A stretch of DNA of 64,000 nucleotides, from positions 1 to 64,000 of the forward strand of contig BPGX01000006.1 of NCBI GenBank assembly GCA_026003255.1. The letters are read 5' to 3'. Source of the stretch: Bacteroidia bacterium (GTDB taxonomy: Bacteria; Bacteroidota; Bacteroidia; B-17B0; Aurantibacillaceae). Position numbers and translations under genes: made by a program. Below are positions 1 through 10,169 of this stretch, piece by piece. Each line of letters opens with the position of its first letter. Position 1 is the first letter of the stretch. Under the pieces are notes generated by a model that saw only the letters and a program-made list of their open reading frames with translations, was not told where the DNA came from and searched no databases.

Positions 1-2
1 CA

Positions 3-74
3 AAAAATCCATTGAAAGTCATTTCGGTTCAATCGCCAAAATTTGATGGTAAAGACCGAATTTTATTGGAATAA
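3..74 (+). CDS. 3' end of an unidentified gene (partial)
   Basis: Reading from base 3 gives 23 codons without a stop, then TAA at 72-74. The tail contains the residues SPKFDGKDRILLE. The hairpin terminator at 73-104 follows immediately, which is what the end of a plus-strand gene should look like. The rest of the gene lies outside the window, so no function can be given. An open stretch this short can occur by chance. Confidence 0.35.
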   Translation, partial: KNPLKVISVQSPKFDGKDRILLE

Positions 75-104
75 AAAAAGGCAGAGTAAATTTACTCTGC
101 CTTT
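73..104. terminator. Bidirectional terminator hairpin
   Basis: A perfect 22-base palindrome (80-101, arms GGCAGAGTAAA / TTTACTCTGCC) is flanked by an A run on the left and T-rich sequence on the right. It lies between the partial plus-strand gene and the minus-strand gene ending at 126, so it can serve both. Confidence 0.7.
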
Positions 105-125
105 AAAAATTTTCCGAATAACAAA

Positions 126-565
126 TTAATCTTTTTGTTTAAACCCAACCAAAATATTAACACAGCCACTAGGAATCATTCCATGTTTGGCACTTGATTC
201 AGGAACATCTATTTCTAAAATCATTTGCTGGGTTGATGCTACATTAAAATCCCAAAGGAAACATTTTTATGGTCTTTACTGTTAAATACCACCTTTTTAT
301 TTTTATCCAGTAAGCGAAATGCAACATCGCCTAAAATAGGCTGTGCACAAACCATTAAACGATAATCCTGACCGGCATAAAAACTCATTTGTAATTCTGC
401 CTTTTCACCGGCCATCATAGTAGCTCCGTTCATTTGTCCATTATGTATGTATGGTGCTAAATCCGGAAGACATTTGCTTTTGGCAAAACTTTTACATTGC
501 GCAAAAGTTGTATTTACTACAAATAAATAAAACAATGTTGCAACAACAAAACAAACTTTTTTCAT
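126..565 (-). CDS. Small secreted hypothetical protein, frameshifted near 254
   Basis: The N-terminus is a clear signal peptide (MKKVCFVVATLFYLFVV, cleavage near TFAQ), so the protein is exported. The uninterrupted frame stops at 239. A second frame carries on from about 254 with VASTQQMILEIDVPESS and ends in VGFKQKD at 126. The two join if one base is restored in the short T run around 254-260, giving about 146 residues. I do not recognise the family. The mature part has several cysteines, and the central segment looks beta-rich. It starts 18 bases after the lipoprotein gene ending at 584 and is probably co-transcribed with it. The indel looks like a sequencing error, because the continuation is a sensible protein. 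Confidence 0.6.
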
Positions 566-583
566 TTTTATATGGAACTATAA

Positions 584-1486
584 TTAAGGCTGAGTAATTT
601 TATTTCTGATTTCGGTTACTTTTTTATCTATGGCTGATAATTGCTCTTCATTTATTTCAAACTCAGAGCCTCCGCCAATAGTAGTAGTACCATCAGCATT
701 GGCTGTAGCAGTAGTTTCAGATTCAGTTTCTTTTATAGTTGCATAAATTGCCTGTAACGCTTTTAAATCATCTATCAAATCGCCAAAACTATCTGGTGAT
801 GCATAGCTTTCAAGCAATGCAATTAAATTGTCAAGTGAAACTTTTTGTTCGGCTATGCGTTTAGCAATTTCTTTGTTTTTATCGCTTGTTTTTAGTTTTC
901 TTTCAATTTTACAGCCTAAATAAATGCCTTCAATCCAGCCACCGGTAATTATGTAGGCAGATACATTTCCTCTTTCATTTTCCTGCAAATAAGCATCTGT
1001 TTCCCAGTATGAATCAGAAATCAAAGCCAGCATGGAATCTCTGTTGCTCATATTTGCCTCCATTTTAGCTATTTTTTCTTCGCTAAATGCACTGGTAATT
1101 CCTAATCCATCTGCTAATTTTTTAGCACAAGCAAGATAAAGCATTGATTCCTGGGTATTATCATAAACAACTGCATAGCTTAAGTCTGCGCCATAAACTC
1201 CTAAGTTTAATGCACGACTTCTAACGGTTGAATATTTATCTTTTCTATCTACCGGATTTGGTAAGGTATTATCATATACGCTTCCGCTAGCCTTAAGTAT
1301 AGAAGCCATTTCTATTGGAGATGGTATGCTGTAAAAAATCTTTTCGGCAGATACCGCTTTTAAAGAATCTACAACTGTATTTGCTGATGTTCCAGACTCG
1401 TTTTCTGAATCATCGCCATTACACGCCAATATTGTTAAACCTAAAATTAAAGGCAAAACAAACTTTATCAAATTTGATTTTATCAT
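584..1486 (-). CDS. Hypothetical lipoprotein, 300 aa
   Basis: The N-terminus is a lipoprotein signal: basic start, hydrophobic core, and lipobox ILAC with the cysteine near residue 22, followed by an acidic GDDSENES stretch. It is probably anchored to the outer membrane. The rest is mainly helical, with long polar helices and a Thr/Ala-rich linker near residue 255. No catalytic motif is visible and I do not recognise the family. It is the first gene of a two-gene minus-strand unit with the small secreted protein downstream. A TATATTTG promoter core lies about 20 bases upstream. Confidence 0.7.
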   Translation of the reverse strand: MIKSNLIKFVLPLILGLTILACNGDDSENESGTSANTVVDSLKAVSAEKIFYSIPSPIEMASILKASGSVYDNTLPNPVDRKDKYSTVRSRALNLGVYGADLSYAVVYDNTQESMLYLACAKKLADGLGITSAFSEEKIAKMEANMSNRDSMLALISDSYWETDAYLQENERGNVSAYIITGGWIEGIYLGCKIERKLKTSDKNKEIAKRIAEQKVSLDNLIALLESYASPDSFGDLIDDLKALQAIYATIKETESETTATANADGTTTIGGGSEFEINEEQLSAIDKKVTEIRNKITQP

Positions 1487-1506
1487 AAGGGTAATTTTAG
1501 CTGAAA

Positions 1507-1514
1507 CAAATATA
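1507..1514 (-). promoter_or_regulatory. Bacteroidota -7 promoter core (TATATTTG)
   Basis: On the minus strand this reads TATATTTG, matching the TAnnTTTG -7 element, about 20 bases before the start of the 300-aa lipoprotein. A second identical copy lies at 1523-1530. No clear -33 TTG is seen. Confidence 0.45.
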
Positions 1515-1552
1515 AATTACTTCAAATATAGGAAAATTATCGATAATAAAAA

Positions 1553-4336
1553 CTAATGAGCTTCTAACCAGTTTTCACCGGTATTCATTTCGGTTATAAG
1601 AGGTACTCCTATGTTAAATGCGCCTTCCATTTTTTCTTTTACCAAATGCATTACATGCTCTTTTTCAGGCTTGTATAAGTCAAAACACCAATTCATCATG
1701 TACCTGCAATATCATTTTAGTTTGTAATTGATTTTTTTTCAATTCGGCAAAAATATCAATCATTGCTTTTTTAATAATATCTGCAGCTGAGCCTTGGATA
1801 GGTGCATTAATGGCATTACGTTCAGCAAAACCTCTTACTGTTGCGTTCGAAGAATTTATATCATTCAAATATCTTCTTCTGCCCATAATTGTTTCAACAT
1901 ATCCGTTTTTACGGGCAAAATCAATATTTTTATCCATGTAAGACTTAATTGCGGGATATTGCTGAAAATAATTATCAATTATTTCTTTCGCTTCGGTACG
2001 CGATATGCCTAAATTTTCGGATAAACCAAATGCCGATTGACCATAAATTATTCCGAAGTTAACAGCTTTTGCCTTGCTACGCATATCTTTCGAAACTTCT
2101 TTCTAAAGGGACACCAAAACTCTGGCAGCAGTGGCGGCATGAATTCTTTGCCTTCCTTAAAAGCAGTAATCATATTTTCATCTTTACTCAGGGCAGCAAT
2201 AATGCGCAATTCAACCTGCGAATAATCGGCTGATAGCAGTAAATAATCGGGATTTCTGGGAATAAATGCTTTTCGAACCATGCGCCCGCGCTCGGTGCGA
2301 ATAGGAATATTTTGCAAATTGGGATTATTGGAACTTAAACGCCCGGTAGCCGCTACCGCCTGCATAAAGGAAGTGTGAACACGACCTGTTTTTTTGTTTA
2401 CCATTTCGGGTAAGCTATCTACATAAGTAGATTTTAATTTTCGCAACTCGCGATAATCTAGTATCTGCTCAATGATGGGATGTTTTTTTGAAAGCTTTGT
2501 GAGCACATCTTCTCCCGTAGCATATTGACCGGTTTTAGTTTTTTTGGCATTTTCATCAATTTTCAATTTATCAAACAATACTTCACCTAATTGCTTTGGT
2601 GAATCAATATTAAAGCTAATGCTGCTTGCTCGTAAATTGATTTTTCTAATACCAATAATTCATCCTGTAATTTTTGCGAATATTCATTTAAAAATGCTGC
2701 ACTTATGTTTACTCCTTCGTACTCCATTGCAGCAAGCACCTGAATAAGGGGAGTTTCAATTTCGTAAAATAATTTTTCGCAATTATTAGAGGCTAATTGG
2801 GGTGCAAGAACTTCTTTTAACTGTAGGGTAATATCGGCATCTTCGGCTGCATATTCTTTAATTAAATCTAAAGGCACATCGCGCATATTCCCTTGGCTTT
2901 TCCCTTTTTTACCAATCAATTCCTCAATGGAAACAGGACGATAATTCAAAAAAGTTTCCGACAAATAATCCATACCATGTTTTTTCTCCGGCTCAATTAA
3001 ATAATGTGCCAGCATGGTATCAAACAAAACACCTCTTACTTCTACTCCATAATTTTTTAAAAACTAATACATCGTACTTAATATTCTGCCCAACTTTTAC
3101 GATTTTTTCATTTTCTAAAACTTTTTTAATGGGCTGTATCAATTTTTCTACTTCAGTTCTATCTGTAGGAAAAGCTATATAATATGCTTCTGATTTTTTA
3201 AAAGAAAAAGACATCCCTACCAGCTCCGCATCAATAGCATCGAGCGATGTCGTTTCTGTATCAAAACAAATTTCTTTTTGCTGAAGCAATTGTTCGCAGA
3301 GGGTTTCTACTTCATTCAATGTTTGAACAAGGATATAGTTATGTGGGGTATTTTTTATAGTGTTAAATTCTTCAATTTCTTTTTGGTTCACAGGCAATTC
3401 TTCCACATTCCCAAACATATCCATTTGGCCACTTTTATTTATCAATTGTATCTCTTGTCCCAATACACGCCTAGCAAGTGTTCTAAATTCAAGTTCTGAA
3501 AACAATTCAAGCACTTTTTCTTTATCGGGTTCTTCTAAGATAAGTTCCTGCTCATTGAACTCTACCGGAGCTTCAGTAAGAATAGTTGCCAACTTTTTGG
3601 ACATGATTGCTTTTTCTTTATTCTCTTCAACACGTTCTTTGAGCTTCCCTTTTAGTTTATCGGTATTAGCCAGTAAATTTTCAATACTGCCAAATTCCTT
3701 AATTAATTGCTTTGCTGTTTTTTCGCCCACACCGGGTATTCCGGGAATATTGTCAACAGCATCGCCCCATAAACCTAAAATATCAATTACTTGTTTGGGA
3801 TTAGATACTTCAAATTTTTCGCAAACTTCTTTAACGCCCAATATTTCAGCATCAGCGCCAAATCTACCGGGCTTGTATATAAAAATATTTTCGCTTACCA
3901 ATTGCCCAAAATCTTTATCGGGCGTCATCATATAGGTAATAAAGCCTTTTTCTTCGGCTTTTTTAGCCAAGGTTCCGATTACATCATCAGCCTCATAACC
4001 ATCTGATTCAATAACAGGGATTTTAAATGCTACTAAAATTTGTTTGATGTAAGGAATAGCGATGGCAATAGCATCAGGCATTTCTTCACGATTGGCTTTA
4101 TAATCGGTAAAATCTTCGTGGCGTGCTGTTGGTGCAGCAGTATCAAACACCACCGCAATATGTGTAGGCTTTTGCTTGGTTAGCACCTCTACTAAGGTAT
4201 TGGTAAAGCCTAAAATAGCAGAAGTGTCAAGCCCTTTGGAATTTACAGGATTAAACTTTGCATTGGCGTTTAAAGCAAAATATCCTCTATAAATAAGGGC
4301 AAAGGCATCTAATAAAAATAGTTTTTTTTCGTGCAT
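1553..4336 (-). CDS. polA: DNA polymerase I, broken by about six single-base shifts
   Basis: This is DNA polymerase I, which fills gaps and removes primers during replication and excision repair. All three domains are present. The 5' nuclease comes first (DGYEADDVIGT, GVGEKTAKQL). The 3'-5' exonuclease follows with its acidic motifs kept (FDTETTSLDA, NIKYD, YAAEDADITLQL), so proofreading is likely active. The polymerase has motif A DYSQVELRIIA, motif B RSKAKAVNFGIIYG and motif C LQVHDELVF. The total span fits about 928 residues, normal for the family. The frame shifts near 3060, 2622, 2143, 2117, 2100 and 1682. Conserved sequence resumes after each one, and most are in homopolymers. After the last shift the C-terminus reads ENWLEAH and stops at 1553. 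It is the last gene of the cysS-M28-polA operon, 22 bases after the M28 gene. Sequencing error is far likelier than loss of polA. Confidence 0.9.
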
Positions 4337-4358
4337 TATATTGTTGTTACAACATCAA

Positions 4359-5369
4359 TTATTCGTTATATAAAACCTGAAGCAACGTTTGGCCCACAGC
4401 CTTTAATGTATTGCGGTCTATTACATCCATGTTATCATCATGAGTATGCCAGTATTTCCCAAAATTGCTGCGGGTTTCAGGGTTGTGTTGAATGATATCA
4501 ATAGAAGGAATGTTGGCAATGGTATTTACATAATAATGGTCGTCTGTAATTCCATCGGTGCGTTTGTATAAAAAGTAATTGCCATAACCTAATTTATGTG
4601 CCACCGCCCAAATCTTTTCAACCACATTTGATGCATAATACATAGAAGTTGCTTCCATTGTAAATGTGGCATCTTTTGCACCTACCATATCCAATAAAAT
4701 TCCGTAATATGCTCTGTAACCGGGCAAATGTGGGTTTTTAGCCCAATATTGCGAGCCAAGACAATAGGTATCGGGTTTACGCGGAATCATGGTTCCATCG
4801 GGCTGGCCATAATCTTCTGCATCAAACAAAATAATATCAACACCAATATTTATAGGATTTAGGCTAATTTGACGGCCTATTTCGAGCAACACACCTACTC
4901 CGCTTCCGCCATCATTAGCTCCGGGAATTGGTTTGTTTTTATCTATACTATCCTGATCGGCAAATGGGCGTGTATCCCAATGGGCAAAAAGTAAAATGCG
5001 TTTTGAAGCATTTTTATTGTAGCTGGCAATAATGTTTTTCCCATTAAGTATTTTATCATCAAAGGCTCTTGCTTTAAATTCCTGAATTTGCACTTCCCAA
5101 CCATTAAATGAAGACAATTTATTTTTAAGCCAATCTGCACAGGCTGCATGTTCTTTTGTATTTGGTACTCTCGGGCCAAAAGCAACTTGTTTTTCAATAA
5201 AGTAATACGCTGAATCTGAATTAAATTCGGGGGCTTGATTAAAGCTTTGCTGCTCTTTATTATCAATTTTTTGTGCGTTTTTTATTTCAGTCTTTTTTTG
5301 TTCACTTTCACCACAAGCAACAATTAAAGATATACACGGCAAAAAAATGAATACCAGTGCCTTATACAT
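4359..5369 (-). CDS. M28-family lipoprotein, glutaminyl-peptide cyclotransferase-like
   Basis: This is a zinc-dependent M28 hydrolase fold. Members with this length and motif set in Bacteroidota are usually glutaminyl-peptide cyclotransferases, which form pyroglutamate at the N-termini of exported proteins. Visible metal and active-site motifs are [30 protein letters not shown] and [11 protein letters not shown] chose the start at 5369 (MYKALVFIF) because it gives a proper lipoprotein signal with lipobox IVAC. An upstream in-frame ATG at 5399 lies inside cysS. The chosen ATG overlaps the cysS stop by 8 bases, suggesting translational coupling. Cyclase versus aminopeptidase cannot be separated from sequence alone. 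Confidence 0.85.
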   Translation of the reverse strand: MYKALVFIFLPCISLIVACGESEQKKTEIKNAQKIDNKEQQSFNQAPEFNSDSAYYFIEKQVAFGPRVPNTKEHAACADWLKNKLSSFNGWEVQIQEFKARAFDDKILNGKNIIASYNKNASKRILLFAHWDTRPFADQDSIDKNKPIPGANDGGSGVGVLLEIGRQISLNPINIGVDIILFDAEDYGQPDGTMIPRKPDTYCLGSQYWAKNPHLPGYRAYYGILLDMVGAKDATFTMEATSMYYASNVVEKIWAVAHKLGYGNYFLYKRTDGITDDHYYVNTIANIPSIDIIQHNPETRSNFGKYWHTHDDNMDVIDRNTLKAVGQTLLQVLYNE

Positions 5370-6837
5370 CAAATTCCCAGGAAGTACTGTCTTTAGCATC
5401 TTTGATTTTTATTTTTAGTTTGCTTAAGCTTTCGCGAATGGTATCGGAAGTAGCGTAATCTTTATTTTCTTTGGCTTTTTTGCGAATATCTAAAATCAAT
5501 TGCATTAAACCTTCTACCACAGCTGCACTTTCATCAGAAATATCTTCTGTAAGACCTAATATACGTACAATATAGCGATTTAACTGTTCTTTCAGCATAC
5601 TCAAATCGTTACTTGTAAGCGATTCTTTGCCTTCTGCTAGTAGGTTAACCATGCGTACCGCATCAAACAACTCTGCAATAAGAATCGGTGTATTAAAATC
5701 GTCTGCAATGGCTGTTTCGCACCGCTGCTGCCAGGATGCAATATCTAAAGTACTTTTATCTTTTGCGATTAATTTTTCTGCGAGATGCATAGCCTTAAAT
5801 AATCTGGAAAGGCCTTTTTCAGCTGCCTGTAGCGCTTCGTTACTAAAATCAAGCGTGCTGCGATAATGTGCCTGCAAAATAAAAAAGCGAATAGTCATTG
5901 GATGATAGGCCTTATCTAATGCAGGATGCGAACCAGTGAAAAACTCTGCTAGTGTGATAAAATTATTTAATGATTTACCCATTTTTTGTCCATTAATGGT
6001 AATCATATTATTGTGCATCCAGTATTTGCAAGGGTCTTTATGACTTGCAGCTTGCGATTGGGCAATTTCACATTCGTGATGTGGAAAAAGTAAATCCATT
6101 CCACCTCCGTGTATATCAAATGTTTCGCCAAGGTATTTTGTACTCATGGCTGTACACTCTATATGCCATCCCGGAAAACCTTCTCCCCAAGGTGATTTCC
6201 AGCGCATGATATGTTCGGGAGCGGCTTTTTTCCACAAGGCAAAATCAAGCGGACTCCGTTTTTCGTCTTGTCCTTCTAAATCGCGGGTATTTGCCAGTAA
6301 ATCTTCAATAACTCGCCCGGAAAGCTTCCCATAATGTTTTTGCTGATGATATTTTGGTACATCAAAATATACCGAACCATTTACTTCATAAGCCAATCCT
6401 TCTTTGATAATTTGCTCTACTATGGCAATTTGCTCCATGATATGCCCACTTGCATGTGGCTCTATGCTTGGCTTTTTTACATTTAATTTATCTAAAAATT
6501 CATGATAGCGATTGGCATAATATTGGGCTACTTCCATAGGCTCTATTTGCTCTATACGTGCTTTCTTCGCTATTTTATCTTCCCCTGAATCACTATCATT
6601 TTCCAAATGCCCAACATCGGTAATATTTCTGACATAACGTACTTTGTAGCCTAATTCCAATAAATAACGAAACACCAGGTCAAAGGTAATGGCAGAACGT
6701 GCATGTCCTAAATGCGGATCGCCATATACGGTAGGACCACACACATACATACCTACAAAAGGAGGGTTGATAGGTTCAAATATTTCTTTTTTTCGGCTTA
6801 GCGAATTATATATTTGAAGTTTTACTGAATTCGTCAT
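5362..6837 (-). CDS. cysS: Cysteinyl-tRNA synthetase
   Basis: It charges tRNA-Cys with cysteine in the cytoplasm and is a class I synthetase. The HIGH motif is HLGH (residues 42-45) and the KMSKS motif is KMGKS (285-289). The zinc ligands C33, C228, H253 and E257 are all in place ([23 protein letters not shown]). The length of 491 residues is normal. It leads the minus-strand operon with the M28 lipoprotein and polA and overlaps the former by 8 bases. The frame is intact, unlike polA downstream. Confidence 0.97.
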   Translation of the reverse strand: MTNSVKLQIYNSLSRKKEIFEPINPPFVGMYVCGPTVYGDPHLGHARSAITFDLVFRYLLELGYKVRYVRNITDVGHLENDSDSGEDKIAKKARIEQIEPMEVAQYYANRYHEFLDKLNVKKPSIEPHASGHIMEQIAIVEQIIKEGLAYEVNGSVYFDVPKYHQQKHYGKLSGRVIEDLLANTRDLEGQDEKRSPLDFALWKKAAPEHIMRWKSPWGEGFPGWHIECTAMSTKYLGETFDIHGGGMDLLFPHHECEIAQSQAASHKDPCKYWMHNNMITINGQKMGKSLNNFITLAEFFTGSHPALDKAYHPMTIRFFILQAHYRSTLDFSNEALQAAEKGLSRLFKAMHLAEKLIAKDKSTLDIASWQQRCETAIADDFNTPILIAELFDAVRMVNLLAEGKESLTSNDLSMLKEQLNRYIVRILGLTEDISDESAAVVEGLMQLILDIRKKAKENKDYATSDTIRESLSKLKIKIKDAKDSTSWEFDV

Positions 6838-6863
6838 TTTTTAAATGAATTGTTTTAAAATGA

Positions 6864-6891
6864 AAAAGGTGTGTAAAAATACACACCTTTT
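6864..6891 (-). terminator. Rho-independent terminator of the MORN-repeat gene
   Basis: A 12-base-pair stem (AAAAGGTGTGTA / TACACACCTTTT) with a 4-base loop lies just past the stop of the gene at 6916. On the minus strand it is followed by a T-rich tract. It separates that gene from cysS. Confidence 0.75.
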
Positions 6892-6915
6892 AGAAATATT
6901 GTTTATTTAATTTGC

Positions 6916-7803
6916 TTATTTCGTGTTCTCAATTACACCATCACCCACATACTTGCCATCTTTATAAATTTGAATTTTTTGGAGAATACCATTTTTATCG
7001 TAAATGTATTCTTTACCATCAATAAGTTTATAGTTTAAGAATGTACCATCTTTTGATACTTGACGATTAGCGTTAAAAAGTTTTGCGTAACCGTTTCCAT
7101 TAAACACGCCTGACAATGATATTTCAGAAGATTTTGTTACAACCGGAGCCGGAGGAGCGTCTTTAATTGGTTCTTCTTTTTTAACAGCAATAGGCTTTTT
7201 AGGCTCGTATACTTTAGTAGCAGCTACATCTAAAGAGCCTCCATTAAATACTTTTTCTGCTTTTAAATCTCCGTTTTCATAGTATTCTTTTATAACTCCG
7301 GCTTCTTTGCCATCAACAAATTCGCCCTCAATCATTATTTGCCCGTTTTCGTAATAATATTTTTGCATTCCTTCACGCTTGCCGCCTTCATTAAATTTAA
7401 ACTCTTGAGATATCACCCCATTTTCATAGTAACGTTTAAAATTTCCAACCTGCTTGTTATTTACCCACGTTCCTTCTTCCTGCACTTTACCATTTTCATA
7501 GTAATTTATGTAATATCCGTTAGGTCGCCCGTTTTGATAAGTAATTTCGTTTTCTATTTTACCACTAGGAAAATATTTAATCCATTTTCCTGTCTTTTTA
7601 CTATCAATAAATTTTCCCTCTTCCACCTTTGCGTCATCGGCATAATTTGGCAACTTTTTCATTCTGCCAAAAAATATCCAATGTCCTTGTTTTAAGTTAT
7701 TGGCATCAATAAGGTTGATGGTGTCCTGATTATAAATTTCGAAGGACTGTGCCAAACTTATCTGATAGGTGATGAATATAAGAATGAGTAAAACCTTCTT
7801 CAT
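6916..7803 (-). CDS. Secreted MORN-repeat (YwqK-like) protein
   Basis: A signal peptide (MKKVLLILIFITYQISLAQ) is followed by at least six short repeats of the MORN_2 type between about residues 40 and 190, seen as repeated YYENG cores (YYENGKVQEEG, YYENGVISQE, YYENGQIMIEG, YYENGDLKAE). A Pro/Lys linker (residues 200-225) leads to a C-terminal domain with further KDG / KNG turns. MORN_2 proteins are common in Bacteroidota and mostly lack known function. YwqK is the best-known relative and is sometimes labelled an antitoxin, which the sequence does not support here. It is probably periplasmic or surface exposed and appears to be a single-gene unit. Confidence 0.8.
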   Translation of the reverse strand: MKKVLLILIFITYQISLAQSFEIYNQDTINLIDANNLKQGHWIFFGRMKKLPNYADDAKVEEGKFIDSKKTGKWIKYFPSGKIENEITYQNGRPNGYYINYYENGKVQEEGTWVNNKQVGNFKRYYENGVISQEFKFNEGGKREGMQKYYYENGQIMIEGEFVDGKEAGVIKEYYENGDLKAEKVFNGGSLDVAATKVYEPKKPIAVKKEEPIKDAPPAPVVTKSSEISLSGVFNGNGYAKLFNANRQVSKDGTFLNYKLIDGKEYIYDKNGILQKIQIYKDGKYVGDGVIENTK

Positions 7804-7957
7804 ACATGCTAAATTATTTCTCTTAACATAAATTTAGTCAAACTTTTTAAAGGATTTATCTTTTTTTAGACGAAACTTGATTTAATTGCGACTAAAACAA
7901 GACACTCCTATGTTTTACACGATTTAACGCAAAAATGTAAAAAGGGTTACAAAAAAA

Positions 7958-8890
7958 CTAAATATTTTTAATCATATCTTCTACCATAGCTTTTAAATCA
8001 TATTGACTTTTCCAACCCCAATCAATTCTTGCGCGCTCATCATCAATACTTTGAGGCCAGCTATCGGCTATTAGCTGGCGAAAATCGGGCTTATATGAAA
8101 TTTTAAAATCGGGTATGTGTTTTTGAATTTCAGCTGCAATTTCTTTTGGCGTAAAACTCATTCCTGATATATTATAGCTCGAACGAATTTTAACTTTTTC
8201 GGCCGGAGCTTCCATTAATTCGATGGTAGCCCTTATGGCATCCGGCATATACATCATTGGTAATGCGGTGTTTTCAGACAAAAAACACTCGTATTGTTTG
8301 TTTTTTCTTGCTTCATAAAATATATGCACCGCATAATCGGTTGTACCTCCTCCCGGAGCAGATTTATAGCCTATTAAGCCTGGATAGCGAATGCTTCTGA
8401 CATCAACCAGATACTTATTAAAATAATATTCGCACCAACGCTCACCTGCTTGTTTGCTAATTCCGTAAACGGTATTAGGTTCCATTACAGTAAACTGAGG
8501 AGTATTCTGGCGAGGTGTTGTTGGGCCAAACACTGCAATAGAGCTTGGCCAGTAAATTTTTTTTAACTTTCCTTCTTTGGCTAAATCAAGAATATAAAAC
8601 AAGCTGTTCATATTAAGCTCCCATGCAAATGCTGGATTTTTTTCGGCTGTTGCAGATAACAAGGCAGCTAATAAATACACTTGTTCTACTTTATGTTTGG
8701 CTATAATTTCATATAGTCTATTTTTATCCAATACGTTTAACTCTTCATAAGGGCCTAATGCTAAATCCTGTTCAGTAGCGGGCTTTATGTCTGATGCTAT
8801 TACATTAGTATCTCCAAAAATCTGACGTAATTTAGTGAGTAGTTCTGTTCCTATTTGGCCTCCTGAACCTATAACGAGTATTTTAGACAT
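7958..8890 (-). CDS. tdh: L-threonine 3-dehydrogenase, SDR (epimerase-like) type
   Basis: It oxidises L-threonine with NAD+ to 2-amino-3-ketobutyrate, the first step of threonine breakdown to glycine. The short-chain dehydrogenase/epimerase fold is clear: nucleotide-binding GSGGQIG at residues 8-14, the serine region WPSSIAVFG (114-122) and catalytic Y142 and K146 in YGISK. The length of 310 residues and the motifs RYPGLIGY and GGGTTDYAVHIFYEA match the family of SDR-type threonine dehydrogenases, not plain sugar epimerases. No kbl (glycine C-acetyltransferase) gene lies nearby. A TAGGTTTG promoter core sits 25 bases upstream. Confidence 0.88.
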   Translation of the reverse strand: MSKILVIGSGGQIGTELLTKLRQIFGDTNVIASDIKPATEQDLALGPYEELNVLDKNRLYEIIAKHKVEQVYLLAALLSATAEKNPAFAWELNMNSLFYILDLAKEGKLKKIYWPSSIAVFGPTTPRQNTPQFTVMEPNTVYGISKQAGERWCEYYFNKYLVDVRSIRYPGLIGYKSAPGGGTTDYAVHIFYEARKNKQYECFLSENTALPMMYMPDAIRATIELMEAPAEKVKIRSSYNISGMSFTPKEIAAEIQKHIPDFKISYKPDFRQLIADSWPQSIDDERARIDWGWKSQYDLKAMVEDMIKNI

Positions 8891-8914
8891 ATCTCATATT
8901 TTTTTATGTTGCAA

Positions 8915-8922
8915 CAAACCTA
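8915..8922 (-). promoter_or_regulatory. -7 promoter core of the threonine dehydrogenase gene (TAGGTTTG)
   Basis: The minus strand reads TAGGTTTG, a match to TAnnTTTG, 25 bases before the start codon. The bases just upstream (AAATCATG) nearly repeat those at the promoter at 59796-59803. Confidence 0.5.
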
Positions 8923-9016
8923 CATGATTTTTTAAAATTTTGTAAAGATTGTTTCTGCTTTTTTGCTATTTGTTGCTATTACAATGATGAAGTAACAAAA
9001 AGAGGCTTTGATTTTG

Positions 9017-9024
9017 TATCTTTG
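9017..9024 (+). promoter_or_regulatory. -7 promoter core of trhO (TATCTTTG)
   Basis: TATCTTTG matches the TAnnTTTG element and lies 37 bases before the ATG at 9061. It falls just inside the longer possible reading frame that begins at 9022, which argues against that start. No clear -33 element was found. Confidence 0.5.
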
Positions 9025-9060
9025 TGCCCGGCTTATTCATGCAAAATAAGTTTTTTTATT

Positions 9061-10140
9061 ATGAGAGCATTACACAATCGTATTAATCGCAATGTTCTGA
9101 AAGAGCGATTAATGCAGGAATCTTTTAAACGAATTACGGTTTCGTTTTACCGCTATGTTATTTTAAACAATCCTCAGGAATTCAGAAATAAGCTTTATCT
9201 CGATTTTGAAGATTTAGAAATTTTTGGGCGTATATATGTAGCTTACGAAGGTATTAATGCACAAATAAGTGTACCGGAACACAATTGGGATGATTTTAAA
9301 AAGTATTTAAACCACACAAAAGAGCTTGAAAACATGCCCTTAAAAATTGCTATTGAAGATAATGGAAAATCTTTTTATAAACTGGATGTAAAAGTGCGTA
9401 AAAAAATTGTAGCTGATGGATTGGATGATAACAGCTTTGATGTAACCAATGTAGGAAAACGCCTGAGTGCAGCAGAATTTAATGAAGCGCTAGAAAATCC
9501 TGACACAATAGTAATTGACATGCGCAACCATTATGAAAGTGAAGTGGGAAGATTTGAAAATGCTATTTGTCCTGATGCAGATACTTTTAAAGAGGAATTG
9601 CCTATTGTAATGGATATACTGAAAGGTAAAGAAGATAAAAAAGTATTGCTTTATTGCACCGGAGGTGTGCGCTGCGAAAAGGCAAGCGCTTATTTAAAAC
9701 ATCATGGTTTTAAAGATGTTAATCAATTACATGGAGGAATTATTGAGTACGCTCGTCAAGTAAAGCATTTTGGATTGCCATCGAAATTTAAAGGGAAAAA
9801 TTTTGTGTTTGACCAACGATTAGGCGAACGCATTACCGATGATATTTTAAGCACTTGCCACCAGTGCGGCAAACCTTGTGATAATCATACCAATTGTGCA
9901 AACGATGATTGCCATTTATTATTTATACAGTGCGATGAATGCAAAACAAAATATAAAGGCTGCTGCACACCGCAATGTATGAGTATTATTGAGCTTCCGA
10001 TAGAAGAACAAATAAAACTACGAAAAGGGAAAACAAAAGAAAATGCACATAGTGTTTATAAAAGCCGATTACGACCTAATCTTAAAAAGTTTTTGTTAGA
10101 AAACAGCGAATTTCGATTTGATAAAAACGCCTCTCAATAA
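9061..10140 (+). CDS. trhO: tRNA uridine-34 hydroxylase, rhodanese family
   Basis: TrhO (YceA) uses oxygen to make 5-hydroxyuridine at position 34 of certain tRNAs. The order is an N-terminal acylphosphatase-like domain (AYEGINAQISV), a rhodanese domain with the catalytic cysteine in CTGGVRCEKA (about residue 199 from this start), and a C-terminal cysteine-rich region (CHQCGKPCDNH, CDECKTKYKGCCTPQC) typical of the family. I use the ATG at 9061 (MRALHNRINRN). The upstream frame to 9022 would overlap the predicted promoter core and adds 13 residues that do not look like the family. The length of 359 residues is normal. Confidence 0.92.
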   Translation: MRALHNRINRNVLKERLMQESFKRITVSFYRYVILNNPQEFRNKLYLDFEDLEIFGRIYVAYEGINAQISVPEHNWDDFKKYLNHTKELENMPLKIAIEDNGKSFYKLDVKVRKKIVADGLDDNSFDVTNVGKRLSAAEFNEALENPDTIVIDMRNHYESEVGRFENAICPDADTFKEELPIVMDILKGKEDKKVLLYCTGGVRCEKASAYLKHHGFKDVNQLHGGIIEYARQVKHFGLPSKFKGKNFVFDQRLGERITDDILSTCHQCGKPCDNHTNCANDDCHLLFIQCDECKTKYKGCCTPQCMSIIELPIEEQIKLRKGKTKENAHSVYKSRLRPNLKKFLLENSEFRFDKNASQ

Positions 10141-10169
10141 AACAGAAAGCTTGGCGTTATAAAAAACAC

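Noticed and set aside
1794..4006. Several plus-strand open frames opposite polA
   Set aside because: They are antisense to the polymerase domains, have no recognisable features, and exist because of the AT-rich complement.
6916..7803. Antitoxin label for the MORN-repeat protein
   Set aside because: The YwqK name suggests an antitoxin in some databases, but no toxin gene lies nearby and the protein has a signal peptide.
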